Below are positions 1-6,981 of a stretch of DNA of 64,000 bases, one piece after another. The notes under the pieces were generated by a model. It worked only from the letters and a program-made list of their open reading frames with translations. It was not told the origin of the DNA and searched no databases. The stretch covers positions 124,001 to 188,000 of the forward strand of contig JAEKKJ010000009.1 in assembly GCA_019510435.1 (NCBI GenBank), written 5' to 3'. The position numbers were made by a program, and so were the translations under genes. Every line of letters starts with the position of its first letter. Positions within the stretch are counted from its first letter, which is position 1. Source of the DNA: Caulobacterales bacterium (GTDB lineage Bacteria; Pseudomonadota; Alphaproteobacteria; Caulobacterales; Caulobacteraceae).

Positions 1-292
1 GGATGAGCGCGGTGTGGAGGGTGTCGGACCGGCCGATCCGCGTGCTGGCGGTGGCGGCCGAGGACGACCCGAGCGAATAGAGCTGGATGACCCCCTGGTT
101 GGTAGCGGCCTGGGCGCAGATCGAGGCCTGGCGCTGGGCCTGGACCGCGTTCTCGTAGGCGATGGAGATCGAGTGGGCGGCGCTCTGGTAGACCGCGCTC
201 ATCGCCATGGCGCCGGCCGAGCCGAGGATCAGCACGTTCTGCTGCGTGACCGCGTCGGTGATCCGGCTGTTGACGGGGGTGGGATAGGCCAT
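1..292 (-). CDS. RebB-family R-body protein (partial, runs off left edge)
   Basis: The reading frame opens at an ATG at 292 and stays open to the edge of the window, so only the first 97 residues are seen. It begins MAYPTPVNSRITDAVTQ and continues with the RebB signature: a Thr-Asp-Ala-Val-Thr-Gln core, a small-residue helix (AMAMSAVYQSAAHS) and an A-A-T-N-Q-G-V-I-Q-L-Y stretch. RebB proteins are the structural subunits of R-bodies, coiled protein ribbons that unroll and act as toxin-delivery or membrane-breaking devices in Caedibacter and relatives. It lies last of six same-strand genes here, 8 bp after the 86-residue paralogue. Family membership is clear; the C-terminus is unknown. Confidence 0.85.
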   Translation of the reverse strand, partial: MAYPTPVNSRITDAVTQQNVLILGSAGAMAMSAVYQSAAHSISIAYENAVQAQRQASICAQAATNQGVIQLYSLGSSSAATASTRIGRSDTLHTALI

Positions 293-300
293 CGGTCCGA

Positions 301-561
301 TCAGTGCGCTGGCGGTTTCTGGGCGGCGGCGGCGGGCGTGACGCTGGTGATCAGGGTGATCAGGGCGGCGACGGCGGCGTTGTTGATCTGCTGCATGCCG
401 CCCTGCGCCTGGCTGGCGCTTTCCATCGAAAGGCTGGTGGCGTGGGCGGCGGCCTGCAGCGTCATCGCCGCGCCTTCCGCAGGACCCTCGCCCAGCAGCT
501 TCACGTTGGTCTGGGTGACCGCGTCGGTGACCTGGGTGTTGACGAGCTCGGGATCGGCCAT
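301..561 (-). CDS. RebB-family R-body protein, 86 aa
   Basis: This short protein starts MADPELVNTQVTDAVTQTN and keeps the RebB core (Val-Thr-Asp-Ala-Val-Thr-Gln, then an Ala-rich helix ending in an Ala-His-Ala-Thr-Ser-Leu stretch). It then diverges: the N-Q-G-V-I-Q-I-Y block of its paralogues is replaced by a hydrophobic Ala/Ile/Leu segment and a short Ala/Pro tail. It is the most divergent of the four clear RebB copies and may be a minor or assembly subunit rather than a major ribbon subunit. A purine-rich AAGGGAAGGG stretch lies a short distance before the ATG. It is probably cotranscribed with its neighbours. Confidence 0.8.
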   Translation of the reverse strand: MADPELVNTQVTDAVTQTNVKLLGEGPAEGAAMTLQAAAHATSLSMESASQAQGGMQQINNAAVAALITLITSVTPAAAAQKPPAH

Positions 562-577
562 CCGCCTGCCCTTCCCT

Positions 578-874
578 TCAGGTCACGACCGGCGCGCCGG
601 ACGGCAGCACGCTGGTGGTCTCGCGCACCCGGGTGGTGCTGCTGGCGAGCGGCCGCGGCGCCTGCATCTCGGCCAGGCTCTGGGCCAGGTTGCGGATCTG
701 CACCGTCGACAGCTCGTTCGAATGGCGCACCGAGTTCATCAGCCGCGTCACCAGGGCGTCGGACGCCCCGACCATGGCGACCAGTGTCGTGCCCATGACC
801 CCGGCGCCGGCGCAGAGCAGCAGCAGGTCGCCCAGCTGCACCGTGGCGTCGTCGCCGACTTCAAGCCTCGTCAT
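578..874 (-). CDS. Small protein of the reb locus, unassigned, 98 aa
   Basis: I do not recognise this protein. It starts MTRLEVGDDATVQLGD, has one strongly hydrophobic stretch at about residues 15-36 (Leu/Ala/Gly/Val), and then an amphipathic helix-like region with Ser, Asn and Gln that faintly resembles the middle of RebB. It ends in a Pro/Ser/Thr-rich tail. Its ATG overlaps the end of the upstream RebB-like gene by 14 bp and it sits inside the reb array on the same strand, so it is likely part of R-body production. It could be a very divergent RebB, an assembly factor or a small membrane protein. Confidence 0.6.
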   Translation of the reverse strand: MTRLEVGDDATVQLGDLLLLCAGAGVMGTTLVAMVGASDALVTRLMNSVRHSNELSTVQIRNLAQSLAEMQAPRPLASSTTRVRETTSVLPSGAPVVT

Positions 875-1331
875 GGTCGGCTCCCGAGCTGGCGTTGGGA
901 TATGGCCAGGGTACGTCGGGCGTCTGGCCCAGCAGCGCCTGCACGCAGTTGGCCGTGGCCACCATGCCGAGGACGTTGGTCATCTGCTGGTTGTGCGTGG
1001 CGTTGTGGAACATCGCGCCGCTGGCCTGGTTGGCCGCGATCAGGCTCTGCAGGGTGGTCCAGGCGGGCCCCGAGCCGATGACAGCGAGCAGCGTCGCGGC
1101 GACGCCATCGACCAGGTGCGAGGTCTTCGGATCGCGGCAGAGCTCCATCGTCAGCTTCAGGACGTCGTCGACGCCCAGGCCCTGGGCGGCCCCGCCTTTG
1201 GCCTGCGTCTGCCCTTTGGCCTGCGTCCGCCCTTCGGCCTGCGTCCGCCGCTCGGCGCGCGCGCCGGCCTCGGCGCGCGTCCTGCCTTCGGCCCGTGTCT
1301 GGCCTTTGGCGCGCTTCTCGCCTTCGGACAT
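861..1331 (-). CDS. RebB-like protein with charged hexapeptide-repeat N-terminus, 156 aa
   Basis: The start chosen is the ATG at 1331, preceded at a good distance by GGGAGGACACC. The first 50 residues are an imperfect charged repeat of the form (A-[EK]-G-[RQ]-T-[RQ])n, with no hydrophobic residues. The remaining ~100 residues resemble a RebB-like helical domain: a small-residue helix, then Ala-Asn-Gln-Ala-Ser-Gly and Asn-Gln-Gln-Met-Thr-Asn. It lies between RebB paralogues and overlaps the next gene. The repeat-rich head is unusual for this family; it could be a coiled or extended linker exposed on the R-body, or a site for charge-dependent (pH-dependent) behaviour. That role is inference. 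Confidence 0.65.
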   Translation of the reverse strand: MSEGEKRAKGQTRAEGRTRAEAGARAERRTQAEGRTQAKGQTQAKGGAAQGLGVDDVLKLTMELCRDPKTSHLVDGVAATLLAVIGSGPAWTTLQSLIAANQASGAMFHNATHNQQMTNVLGMVATANCVQALLGQTPDVPWPYPNASSGADHDEA

Positions 1332-1384
1332 GGTGTCCTCCCGAAACCCTCGAGCGCGCCCGCCGCGCCCCGCGCGCGTCACGA

Positions 1385-1409
1385 GTCTGGCGCCGCAGCG
1401 GCGCCAGAC
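1385..1409 (-). promoter_or_regulatory. Intercistronic hairpin in the reb operon
   Basis: A perfect 10-bp inverted repeat (GTCTGGCGCC, 5-base loop GCAGC, GGCGCCAGAC) lies between the second RebB gene and the repeat-headed RebB-like gene. No T-run follows it on the minus strand, so it is not a classical terminator. It may attenuate downstream genes or protect the upstream mRNA 3' end, which would raise the level of the two best-conserved RebB subunits over the other genes. Confidence 0.5.
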
Positions 1410-1419
1410 CGCGGCGTGG

Positions 1420-1743
1420 TCAGCCCTGGGTCGCCTGCAGGGCGGTCAGCAGCGACAGCAGGGTGTCGGGCGTGTCGGACTGCGAGATCTTCGAGGCGGC
1501 CACGGCGCCGGCCATGGTGTCGACGCTGTAGATCTGGATCACGCCCTGGTTGGTCGCGGCCTGGCCGGCGATCGCCAGCTGCTGCTGCGAGGAGGCGGCG
1601 TTCTCGTAGAGGATGCCCGTGGAGTGGGCCAGGGACTGGTAGATCGCGCCCATGGCCATGGCCGGGGCGTCGCCCAGCACCTTGACGTTCGCCTGGGTGA
1701 CCGCGTCGGTGATCATGCCGTTGACGGGAGTGGGGATTGCCAT
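1420..1743 (-). CDS. RebB-family R-body protein, 107 aa
   Basis: This is a full-length RebB homologue starting MAIPTPVNGMITDAVTQ, with the A-M-A-M-G-A-I-Y-Q-S, A-H-S-T-G-I-L-Y-E-N and A-A-T-N-Q-G-V-I-Q-I-Y-S-V-D blocks. A GAGGACACG ribosome-binding sequence precedes the ATG. It is nearly identical to the upstream paralogue at 1812-2141 apart from its C-terminal tail, so the two arose by recent tandem duplication or are kept alike by conversion. RebB proteins polymerise into the R-body ribbon. With its twin it is probably a major structural subunit. Confidence 0.9.
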   Translation of the reverse strand: MAIPTPVNGMITDAVTQANVKVLGDAPAMAMGAIYQSLAHSTGILYENAASSQQQLAIAGQAATNQGVIQIYSVDTMAGAVAASKISQSDTPDTLLSLLTALQATQG

Positions 1744-1811
1744 GTCGTGTCCTCAGCTTTCGGGATTTGGGCCGACGCTGAGCGCCGGCGGTTGGGGGTT
1801 CAGGCGCGGTG

Positions 1812-2141
1812 TCAGCCCGCCGGGCGGCTGGCCCGGAGCGCGGTGAGCAGCGCCATCATGTTGTCGGGCACGTCGGCCTGGGCGAGCTTGGACGTGGCCA
1901 CCGCGCCGGCCATGGAGTCGACGCTGTAGATCTGGATCACGCCCTGGTTGGTCGCGGCCTGGCCGGCGATCGCCAGCTGCTGCTGCGACGAGGTGGCGTT
2001 CTCGTAGAGGATGCCGGTGGAGTGGGCGAACGACTGGTAGATGGCGCCCATGGCCATGGCCGGCGCCTCGCAGAGGACTTTCACATTCGCTTGCGTGACC
2101 GCGTCAGTGATCTGACCGTTCACGGGCGTTGGGAGCGCCAT
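1812..2141 (-). CDS. RebB-family R-body protein, 109 aa (first gene of the reb operon)
   Basis: The frame extends further upstream, but the family start MALPTPVNGQITDAVTQ is at 2141 and is preceded by GGAGATTTCCCG, a good ribosome-binding site; the upstream part has codon use and residues unlike the family. The protein carries all the RebB blocks and is highly similar to the gene at 1420-1743. It is the most promoter-proximal reb gene seen here, so transcription of the array probably starts in the AT-richer DNA just upstream (about 2215-2255). Confidence 0.9.
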   Translation of the reverse strand: MALPTPVNGQITDAVTQANVKVLCEAPAMAMGAIYQSFAHSTGILYENATSSQQQLAIAGQAATNQGVIQIYSVDSMAGAVATSKLAQADVPDNMMALLTALRASRPAG

Positions 2142-2533
2142 CGGGAAATCTCCTTCGGTTGCAGCGAGGATCGCGCCGCCAGGGAAGAGGGCGATCTCAC
2201 AACCAAGACGCGTGATGTTGATGGATGTGAACAAAGGTTGAAATTTTTTTATGACGGCCCAGCCGGCGTTCACAAAACCGCCCGTCGCGCGTCTCGCGTG
2301 GAATCGCCGGCCTCGTCACGACGCAGGAGCGATAAGCAGCTTGAACCGCTGCTCTCACCGGGGCCTGCGCCGCAATCGCAACCTTCGTCCGGGATGGCTT
2401 CGCGGGCGTCTGCGTGGCGCACGGGCCAGCCGACCATGCCGACATCTCGCCGGAGGCCTTCCCGGTGAACGACCCGGCCATGCACCGCTTGAGGACGAGG
2501 CGGTGTGCGTCGCCTACTTGGCCGGCAGTGGGG
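2142..2533. other. Intergenic region upstream of the reb operon, no gene recognised
   Basis: This 392-bp gap separates the PEP-CTERM gene from the reb array. Around 2215-2255 the composition drops from the GC-rich background to an AT-rich run with seven consecutive T on the plus strand, a reasonable place for the reb promoter on the minus strand, but I cannot assign -35/-10 boxes with confidence. The overlapping open frames have no recognisable protein character. Confidence 0.4.
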
Positions 2534-3193
2534 CTACCCGATGACCGCCTTTGCGCGGCGCCGCATGACCGCGCCGACACCGCCGAAGCCCACGATCATC
2601 AGCGCCCAGCTCGCCGGCTCCGGCACAGCGGGCGCCCCAGAGGGGGGCGGCGGCAGGATCTCGAAGCTCGTCCGCACGCGGCTGCAGGCGCCCAGCGTGC
2701 AGTCCACGCCGCCGGTGTTCTGGCCGAACTTGTTCTCGACAAACCGGACAGTGTCCGACCGGGAGCCCGGCAAGCTGGCGAATAGGAACGTCGGCGTCAT
2801 GCCGCCCGCATGAACGAAATCGGGGTCGGTGGCCTGGGCGCCGATGAGGAAACCGGTGATGTCGCCCGCAGCGTCGGTGATGATGTGGAAATGCGTCAGT
2901 TTCGCCTTCGGATCGGCCGAGGAGATGGTCGACTCGATCTGGCCGCCCGACGCCTCCCACCAGGTCACTGCGGCGGCGTCGTTCAAGATGTTGGCGTTGC
3001 TGGCGATCGGCGCAGCTGTCGTGAAGGTAAAGGTCAGCGGCGCATGCAGGCCAACATGCGCAACTGCGCCTCCATCTCGGCTATTCGTGGGGTCCACAAA
3101 CCCGCCGTAGAAGTAAGTCGTCGCCGACGCCGAGTTCGCGAACGCTGAACCCACCACCGCCGCCAGAATTGCGGCCACAAAAGATCTACGCAT
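2534..3193 (-). CDS. PEP-CTERM (PExxWA type) exported protein
   Basis: The protein starts MRRSFVAAILAAVVG, a signal peptide with an A-S-A cleavage site. Its ~170-residue exported domain begins ATTYFYGGFVDP and has a Cys pair near the C-terminal end (V-D-C-T-L-G-A-C). It ends with the PEP-CTERM sorting tail: Pro-Glu-Pro-Ala-Ser-Trp-Ala-Leu-Met-Ile, a hydrophobic helix and Arg-Arg-Arg. Such proteins are sorted by exosortase/EpsH systems and tend to be surface or matrix proteins. The domain itself matches no function I can name. A GTG six bases further upstream is an alternative start. It is divergent from the LuxR/hydrolase gene, with a short shared promoter region. Confidence 0.8.
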   Translation of the reverse strand: MRRSFVAAILAAVVGSAFANSASATTYFYGGFVDPTNSRDGGAVAHVGLHAPLTFTFTTAAPIASNANILNDAAAVTWWEASGGQIESTISSADPKAKLTHFHIITDAAGDITGFLIGAQATDPDFVHAGGMTPTFLFASLPGSRSDTVRFVENKFGQNTGGVDCTLGACSRVRTSFEILPPPPSGAPAVPEPASWALMIVGFGGVGAVMRRRAKAVIG

Positions 3194-3303
3194 CTGCACT
3201 CCGACCGAAACATTTGACCCGGCGTAACTACCGGCGCCGATCTTTGTCGGACATCCCCATTTGGGGGGTTGACCCGGACGGGCTCGGACCGGTTCCTGCG
3301 GTG

Positions 3304-5130
3304 ATGCCCCACCGTTCCGCCGAGAGCTTTCTGCGCGCCTTCCGGCAGGCCGAGGCGGCGGGCCAGTCGCTGGAGGCGATCGCGGACGACGCCGAAGGCT
3401 TTGCAGCGGCGATGGCGCTCACGCCGGAAAGCCTGGCCAAGGCGATGGACCTGGCGGGTGATCGCGCCGGCGGCGCGGCGAGTGTCCCGCGCGACACCTT
3501 TGCCGCAGCCGCTTGCCGGCGCGATGGCCGGATCGTGGCCGCCGATGAGGCTTTCGCAGCCTTCGACCTACCGCCCCGGGCGCTCGCCGGCGCCTTGCGC
3601 GTCGCCGACGGGGCCACGCCCCGGATCTCGGCGATCGTCGACGACGCCCGCGGACTGCCTGTGGCCCTGGCCGTGGCGGGTCCGGCGCGCGCCCTCAGCT
3701 GGCCGATGGGGTCGGCGGTCCGCACGGCCCTGACGTCAGGCGCGGCCGACTGTGCGGTGCTCGGCGTTCGGCCCGCCGACCGGATCGACTGGGCGCGGCT
3801 GTTCGAGGCCTGGACTTTCAGCGGCGCGGAGGCCCGGCTGGCCGGAGCCCTGGTGCGGCTGGGCGACCTGCGCGCGGCGTCGGCGGACCTGGGGATCGCC
3901 TATGAGACCGCGCGGGAGGCCCTGGCCTCGGCCATGGCCAAGACCGGCGCCCGCCGCCAGCCCGATTTTGTGCGCCAGCTGGCTCAGCTCGCGTTCGGTG
4001 AGCTGCCAGCCAGCGAAGCAACGTGGCAGACGCTGGCCGACACCTACGGCCTGACGCTGCGCCAGGGGCGTCTCGCCCTGCTGATCGCGCTCGGGGCCAC
4101 CCGCGCCACAGCCGCCGAAGCTCTCTCCATCTCCGACCAGAGCGCCAAGGCAGACCTGAAGACGATCTACGCCCAATGCGGGGTTGAAAGCGGCGCGGCG
4201 CTCGGCCGGATCGTGGCCGAGACGGACGCCCTGGCTCGCCTGGCCTCCGCAACCGACGTGGAGATCCAGGGTCTCGACCGGTTGGCGACGCCACTGCGGT
4301 TCATCCGGCGGCGGTGCGAACCAGGTCGCATCGCGATCGAGGATCATGGCCCGCTCGACGGCGCGCCGGTGGTCGTGTTCCACACTCCGCTGAATGGCCG
4401 CGGCCTGCCGCGCGGCCTGGTGAACGCCATGCAGGCGCGCGGCCTGCGTCCCATCGGCGTTGACCGACCGGGCTTTGGCCTCACATCCGAAACCCATGGC
4501 GATTTCGTCAGCGACGCCAACGCTGACCTGATCGACGTGCTGGACGCGCTCAAGCTGTCCCGGGTGCGCCTCCTCGGTCGCAGCGTCGCCATGCCGCTTC
4601 GCTTCGCCGCCGCCTTTCCGTCCCGTGTCGAATTCGGCGTGCTGCTGGCGGCGACGCCTCCCGGGACGCGGCCCTCTCAAGGCCCGCTCGGTGTCTTCGT
4701 GGGCCTCGCGCTTGACCATCCCGAGTTGGTGCGAAGCTTCGCCCGGATGGCCGCTCGGCTCTCCACGGAGGCCTCGATCATGCGCCTGTCGGAGCGGGCG
4801 GTGAAATCCTCAGCGGCGGACCTCGCCGCCCTCGCCGATCCCGTCAATCGCGCCGACTGGCTGCGCGCCTCGCGCCAGTCAGCGACAGGCAACGGCTTCG
4901 CGCGCGAGTTCGTGCTGCATGCCGACGGCGGCCAGATGCCAACCGCAGCCCAGTCGCTGGACTGGACAGTGCTCATTGGGGCCCAGGACACGCTGGGCGC
5001 CGGCCATGCCGGCCCCGAGCAGTGGCGCACGCTCCTGCCTCGCGGGCGTATCGAGGTGGTGCCCGACGGCGGGCGGCTATTGCATCTGAGCCATCCCGAC
5101 GTGGTCGCCGCCGCGCTGGCCCGTGCCTAG
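3304..5130 (+). CDS. LuxR-type HTH / alpha-beta hydrolase fusion protein
   Basis: I chose the ATG at 3304 because the residues before it are basic and low in family character and overlap the divergent gene's start. The first ~270 residues form an uncharacterised sensor-like region. They are followed by a LuxR/GerE-type helix-turn-helix (LTLRQGRLALLIALG, then A-E-A-L-S-I-S-D-Q-S-A-K and I-Y-A-Q-C-G-V). The C-terminal ~270 residues are an alpha/beta hydrolase: oxyanion region V-F-H-T-P-L-N-G, nucleophile elbow Gly-Arg-Ser-Val-Ala, and a late Leu-Ser-His that fits the catalytic His. The elbow ends in Ala, not the usual Gly. It may be a regulator that binds or cleaves a small ester or lactone ligand; that is inference. 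Confidence 0.75.
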   Translation: MPHRSAESFLRAFRQAEAAGQSLEAIADDAEGFAAAMALTPESLAKAMDLAGDRAGGAASVPRDTFAAAACRRDGRIVAADEAFAAFDLPPRALAGALRVADGATPRISAIVDDARGLPVALAVAGPARALSWPMGSAVRTALTSGAADCAVLGVRPADRIDWARLFEAWTFSGAEARLAGALVRLGDLRAASADLGIAYETAREALASAMAKTGARRQPDFVRQLAQLAFGELPASEATWQTLADTYGLTLRQGRLALLIALGATRATAAEALSISDQSAKADLKTIYAQCGVESGAALGRIVAETDALARLASATDVEIQGLDRLATPLRFIRRRCEPGRIAIEDHGPLDGAPVVVFHTPLNGRGLPRGLVNAMQARGLRPIGVDRPGFGLTSETHGDFVSDANADLIDVLDALKLSRVRLLGRSVAMPLRFAAAFPSRVEFGVLLAATPPGTRPSQGPLGVFVGLALDHPELVRSFARMAARLSTEASIMRLSERAVKSSAADLAALADPVNRADWLRASRQSATGNGFAREFVLHADGGQMPTAAQSLDWTVLIGAQDTLGAGHAGPEQWRTLLPRGRIEVVPDGGRLLHLSHPDVVAAALARA

Positions 5131-5176
5131 AGCACGATGACTTTTGTCGGAATCGACAAGAGTCTGAATCGTGCTC
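5130..5176. repeat. Nested intergenic palindrome at the 3' end of the hydrolase gene
   Basis: A 9-bp perfect inverted repeat (GAGCACGAT ... ATCGTGCTC) begins at the last base of the stop codon. Inside it is a second 6-bp inverted repeat (TTGTCG ... CGACAA) around a GAAT loop. The nested shape resembles short intergenic palindromes that I associate with Caulobacterales genomes. It can fold in RNA from either strand and may serve as a terminator or mRNA 3' end. Confidence 0.6.
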
Positions 5177-5336
5177 GTCGACTAAGGTGGCGAGCCTGTC
5201 CGTCCCTCAGCACGATGCGGGCCGAATTGAATGGCGTCCAGCCAGCGCCTGATCTCGTTGACAACCGGCCACACCAGGCGCGGTCCCTTTCGCTCACCCG
5301 CCGGATGCGGGAACCTCGACGCTCGAGGAGGCGCCC

Positions 5337-6362
5337 ATGAACCGCTACTGGACCCTGGCCCAACGGCCGCCGCCGCCCTGGCCGGGGCCGGGCACGTTCC
5401 GGCTGGTGGAAGCGCCGATCCCGACGCCGGCGGCGGGCCAGGCCCTGACGCGAACGATCTACGTCTCCCTCGACCCCTACCAGTGGGGCTACAAGCGGCG
5501 CGGCGTGGAGCCGGAGGGCGCGCCCTGCCACGCGCGCAGCGTGGCCCAGGTGGTGGAGAGCCGCATCGAGGGCCTGGCCGCCGGCGACTTCCTCTTCTGC
5601 ACCAATGGCTGGGCCGAGTACGGCCTCATGGGCGAAGGCGTGGCGCGGCCGGGCTACATGGTCCCGCGCAAGCTGGACCCCGCGGTCGGGCGCATCTCCC
5701 ACGCCGTCGGCGTGCTGGGCATGCTGGGCCTCACCGCCTACGCCGGCATGATCCTGCAGGGCGATCCCAAGCCAGGCGAGACGGTGGTGGTGTCCGCAGC
5801 CTCAGGCGGTGTCGGGCAGATCGCCGGCCAGCTGGCGCGCCAGCGCGGCGCGCGGGTGGTGGGCATCGCCGGGCGGCCCGAGAAGTGCGCCTATGTCACC
5901 GGCGAGCTCGGCTTCGACGCCTGCGTCTCGCACCTCAGCCCCACCTTGCCGGAGGACCTGAAGGCCGCGTGTCCAGACGGTGTGGACGTCTACTTCGAGA
6001 ACGTGGGCGGGGCGGTGTTCGAGGCGGTGCTGCCGCTGTTCCGGCCGGGCGCGCGCATGACCATCTGCGGCCTCATCGCCCACTACGGCGACGCCCCCGA
6101 CGCCAATGCGGGCGAGCGGGAAGCCGAGGCCGCCCGGGCCCGCGGCGTCACCGTGCGCAACCTCTTCGTGGGCGACTATGTGGAGAGCCACCACGACGCC
6201 TTCCTGGCCGAGGTGGCGCCGCTGGTCGCCTCAGGCCAGGTCAGGTACCGCGAGGACATCCGTGAGGGCCTGGAGACCATCCCGGCGGCCTTCGCCGAGA
6301 TGCTCAAGGGCGGCAACTTCGGCAAGATGCTGGTGCGGGTGGGCGAGGATCCGACGCTCTGA
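5337..6362 (+). CDS. NADP-dependent medium-chain reductase, CurA / prostaglandin-reductase family
   Basis: This 341-residue protein belongs to the zinc-free MDR group that reduces alpha,beta-unsaturated carbonyls with NADPH (curcumin reductase CurA, leukotriene B4 dehydrogenase). Visible features are an N-terminal GroES-like domain (Y-V-S-L-D-P-Y-Q), the Rossmann motif A-A-S-G-G-V-G-Q-I-A-G-Q-L-A at about residue 161, and the typical D-V-Y-F-E-N-V-G-G stretch. Length matches the family. A GAGG sequence precedes the ATG. It appears monocistronic and the physiological substrate cannot be told from sequence. Confidence 0.88.
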   Translation: MNRYWTLAQRPPPPWPGPGTFRLVEAPIPTPAAGQALTRTIYVSLDPYQWGYKRRGVEPEGAPCHARSVAQVVESRIEGLAAGDFLFCTNGWAEYGLMGEGVARPGYMVPRKLDPAVGRISHAVGVLGMLGLTAYAGMILQGDPKPGETVVVSAASGGVGQIAGQLARQRGARVVGIAGRPEKCAYVTGELGFDACVSHLSPTLPEDLKAACPDGVDVYFENVGGAVFEAVLPLFRPGARMTICGLIAHYGDAPDANAGEREAEAARARGVTVRNLFVGDYVESHHDAFLAEVAPLVASGQVRYREDIREGLETIPAAFAEMLKGGNFGKMLVRVGEDPTL

Positions 6363-6410
6363 ATCTCCTCTCCCCCGAGCCGCGCAGCGGCGAAGAGAGG
6401 GAGAGGAGTC

Positions 6411-6899
6411 TTACGTCACCGCCCGCTTGAGCAGCTCCATCGCCGCCGCGGCGAAGGCCGTCATGTTGGCGGCGCGGTCGCTCTCGCCGGTCTCGATGGT
6501 CAGCGCCGCCTCCACCGGCCCGGAGATCGCCACGCAGGTGTGGCCGGCCGCGTCGCCATAGGGGTTGCCCGTCGGCCCGGCCGCGCCGGTCTCCGAAAGG
6601 CCCCAGGTCGCGCCGAACCGCTCGCGCTGGGTGCGGGCCAGCAGCAGGGCGTAGGGCTCGCTGGCCGAGCGCACGCCCTCCAGGGCCTCGCGTGGGATGT
6701 CGGTGAGCAGCACCCGCGCCTTGGCCGTATAGACCACCGCGCCGCCGAGGAAGTAGGCCGAGGCGCCCGGCACGCTCAGCAGGGCCGCCGAGATCAGGCC
6801 GCCCGACGAGCTCTCGGCCACCGCCACCTTCTCCCCGCGCGCCTTCAGCGCCTCGCCGATCTCCGCGCCCAGTGCGTACAGCGTCTGCAGCTGGTCCAT
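6411..6899 (-). CDS. CinA-type nicotinamide-nucleotide amidohydrolase (PncC)
   Basis: The protein is the stand-alone C-terminal CinA domain, about 162 residues. It carries V-A-E-S-S-S-G-G-L-I-S (the A-E-S-C-T-G-G region with Ser for Cys), G-G-A-V-V-Y-T, A-L-L-L-A-R-T and G-A-A-G-P-T-G-N-P. PncC enzymes deamidate nicotinamide mononucleotide to nicotinate mononucleotide and so recycle NAD. I prefer the ATG at 6899 because GGAAGG is 6 bases upstream of it; the ATG at 6905 directly abuts that sequence. It is divergent from the serine hydrolase gene. Confidence 0.85.
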   Translation of the reverse strand: MDQLQTLYALGAEIGEALKARGEKVAVAESSSGGLISAALLSVPGASAYFLGGAVVYTAKARVLLTDIPREALEGVRSASEPYALLLARTQRERFGATWGLSETGAAGPTGNPYGDAAGHTCVAISGPVEAALTIETGESDRAANMTAFAAAAMELLKRAVT

Positions 6900-6981
6900 A
6901 CCCATCCTTCCACTTTCCAAACGGCCGTTCGGCGCCCATGATGCCCGTATTCAGACAAGAACCATATTTCGGAGGAACTCG

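Noticed and set aside
2197..2580. A 127-codon minus-strand frame between the reb array and the PEP-CTERM gene
   Set aside because: It overlaps the 3' end of the PEP-CTERM gene, has no ribosome-binding site and resembles no protein family; I treat the region as intergenic.
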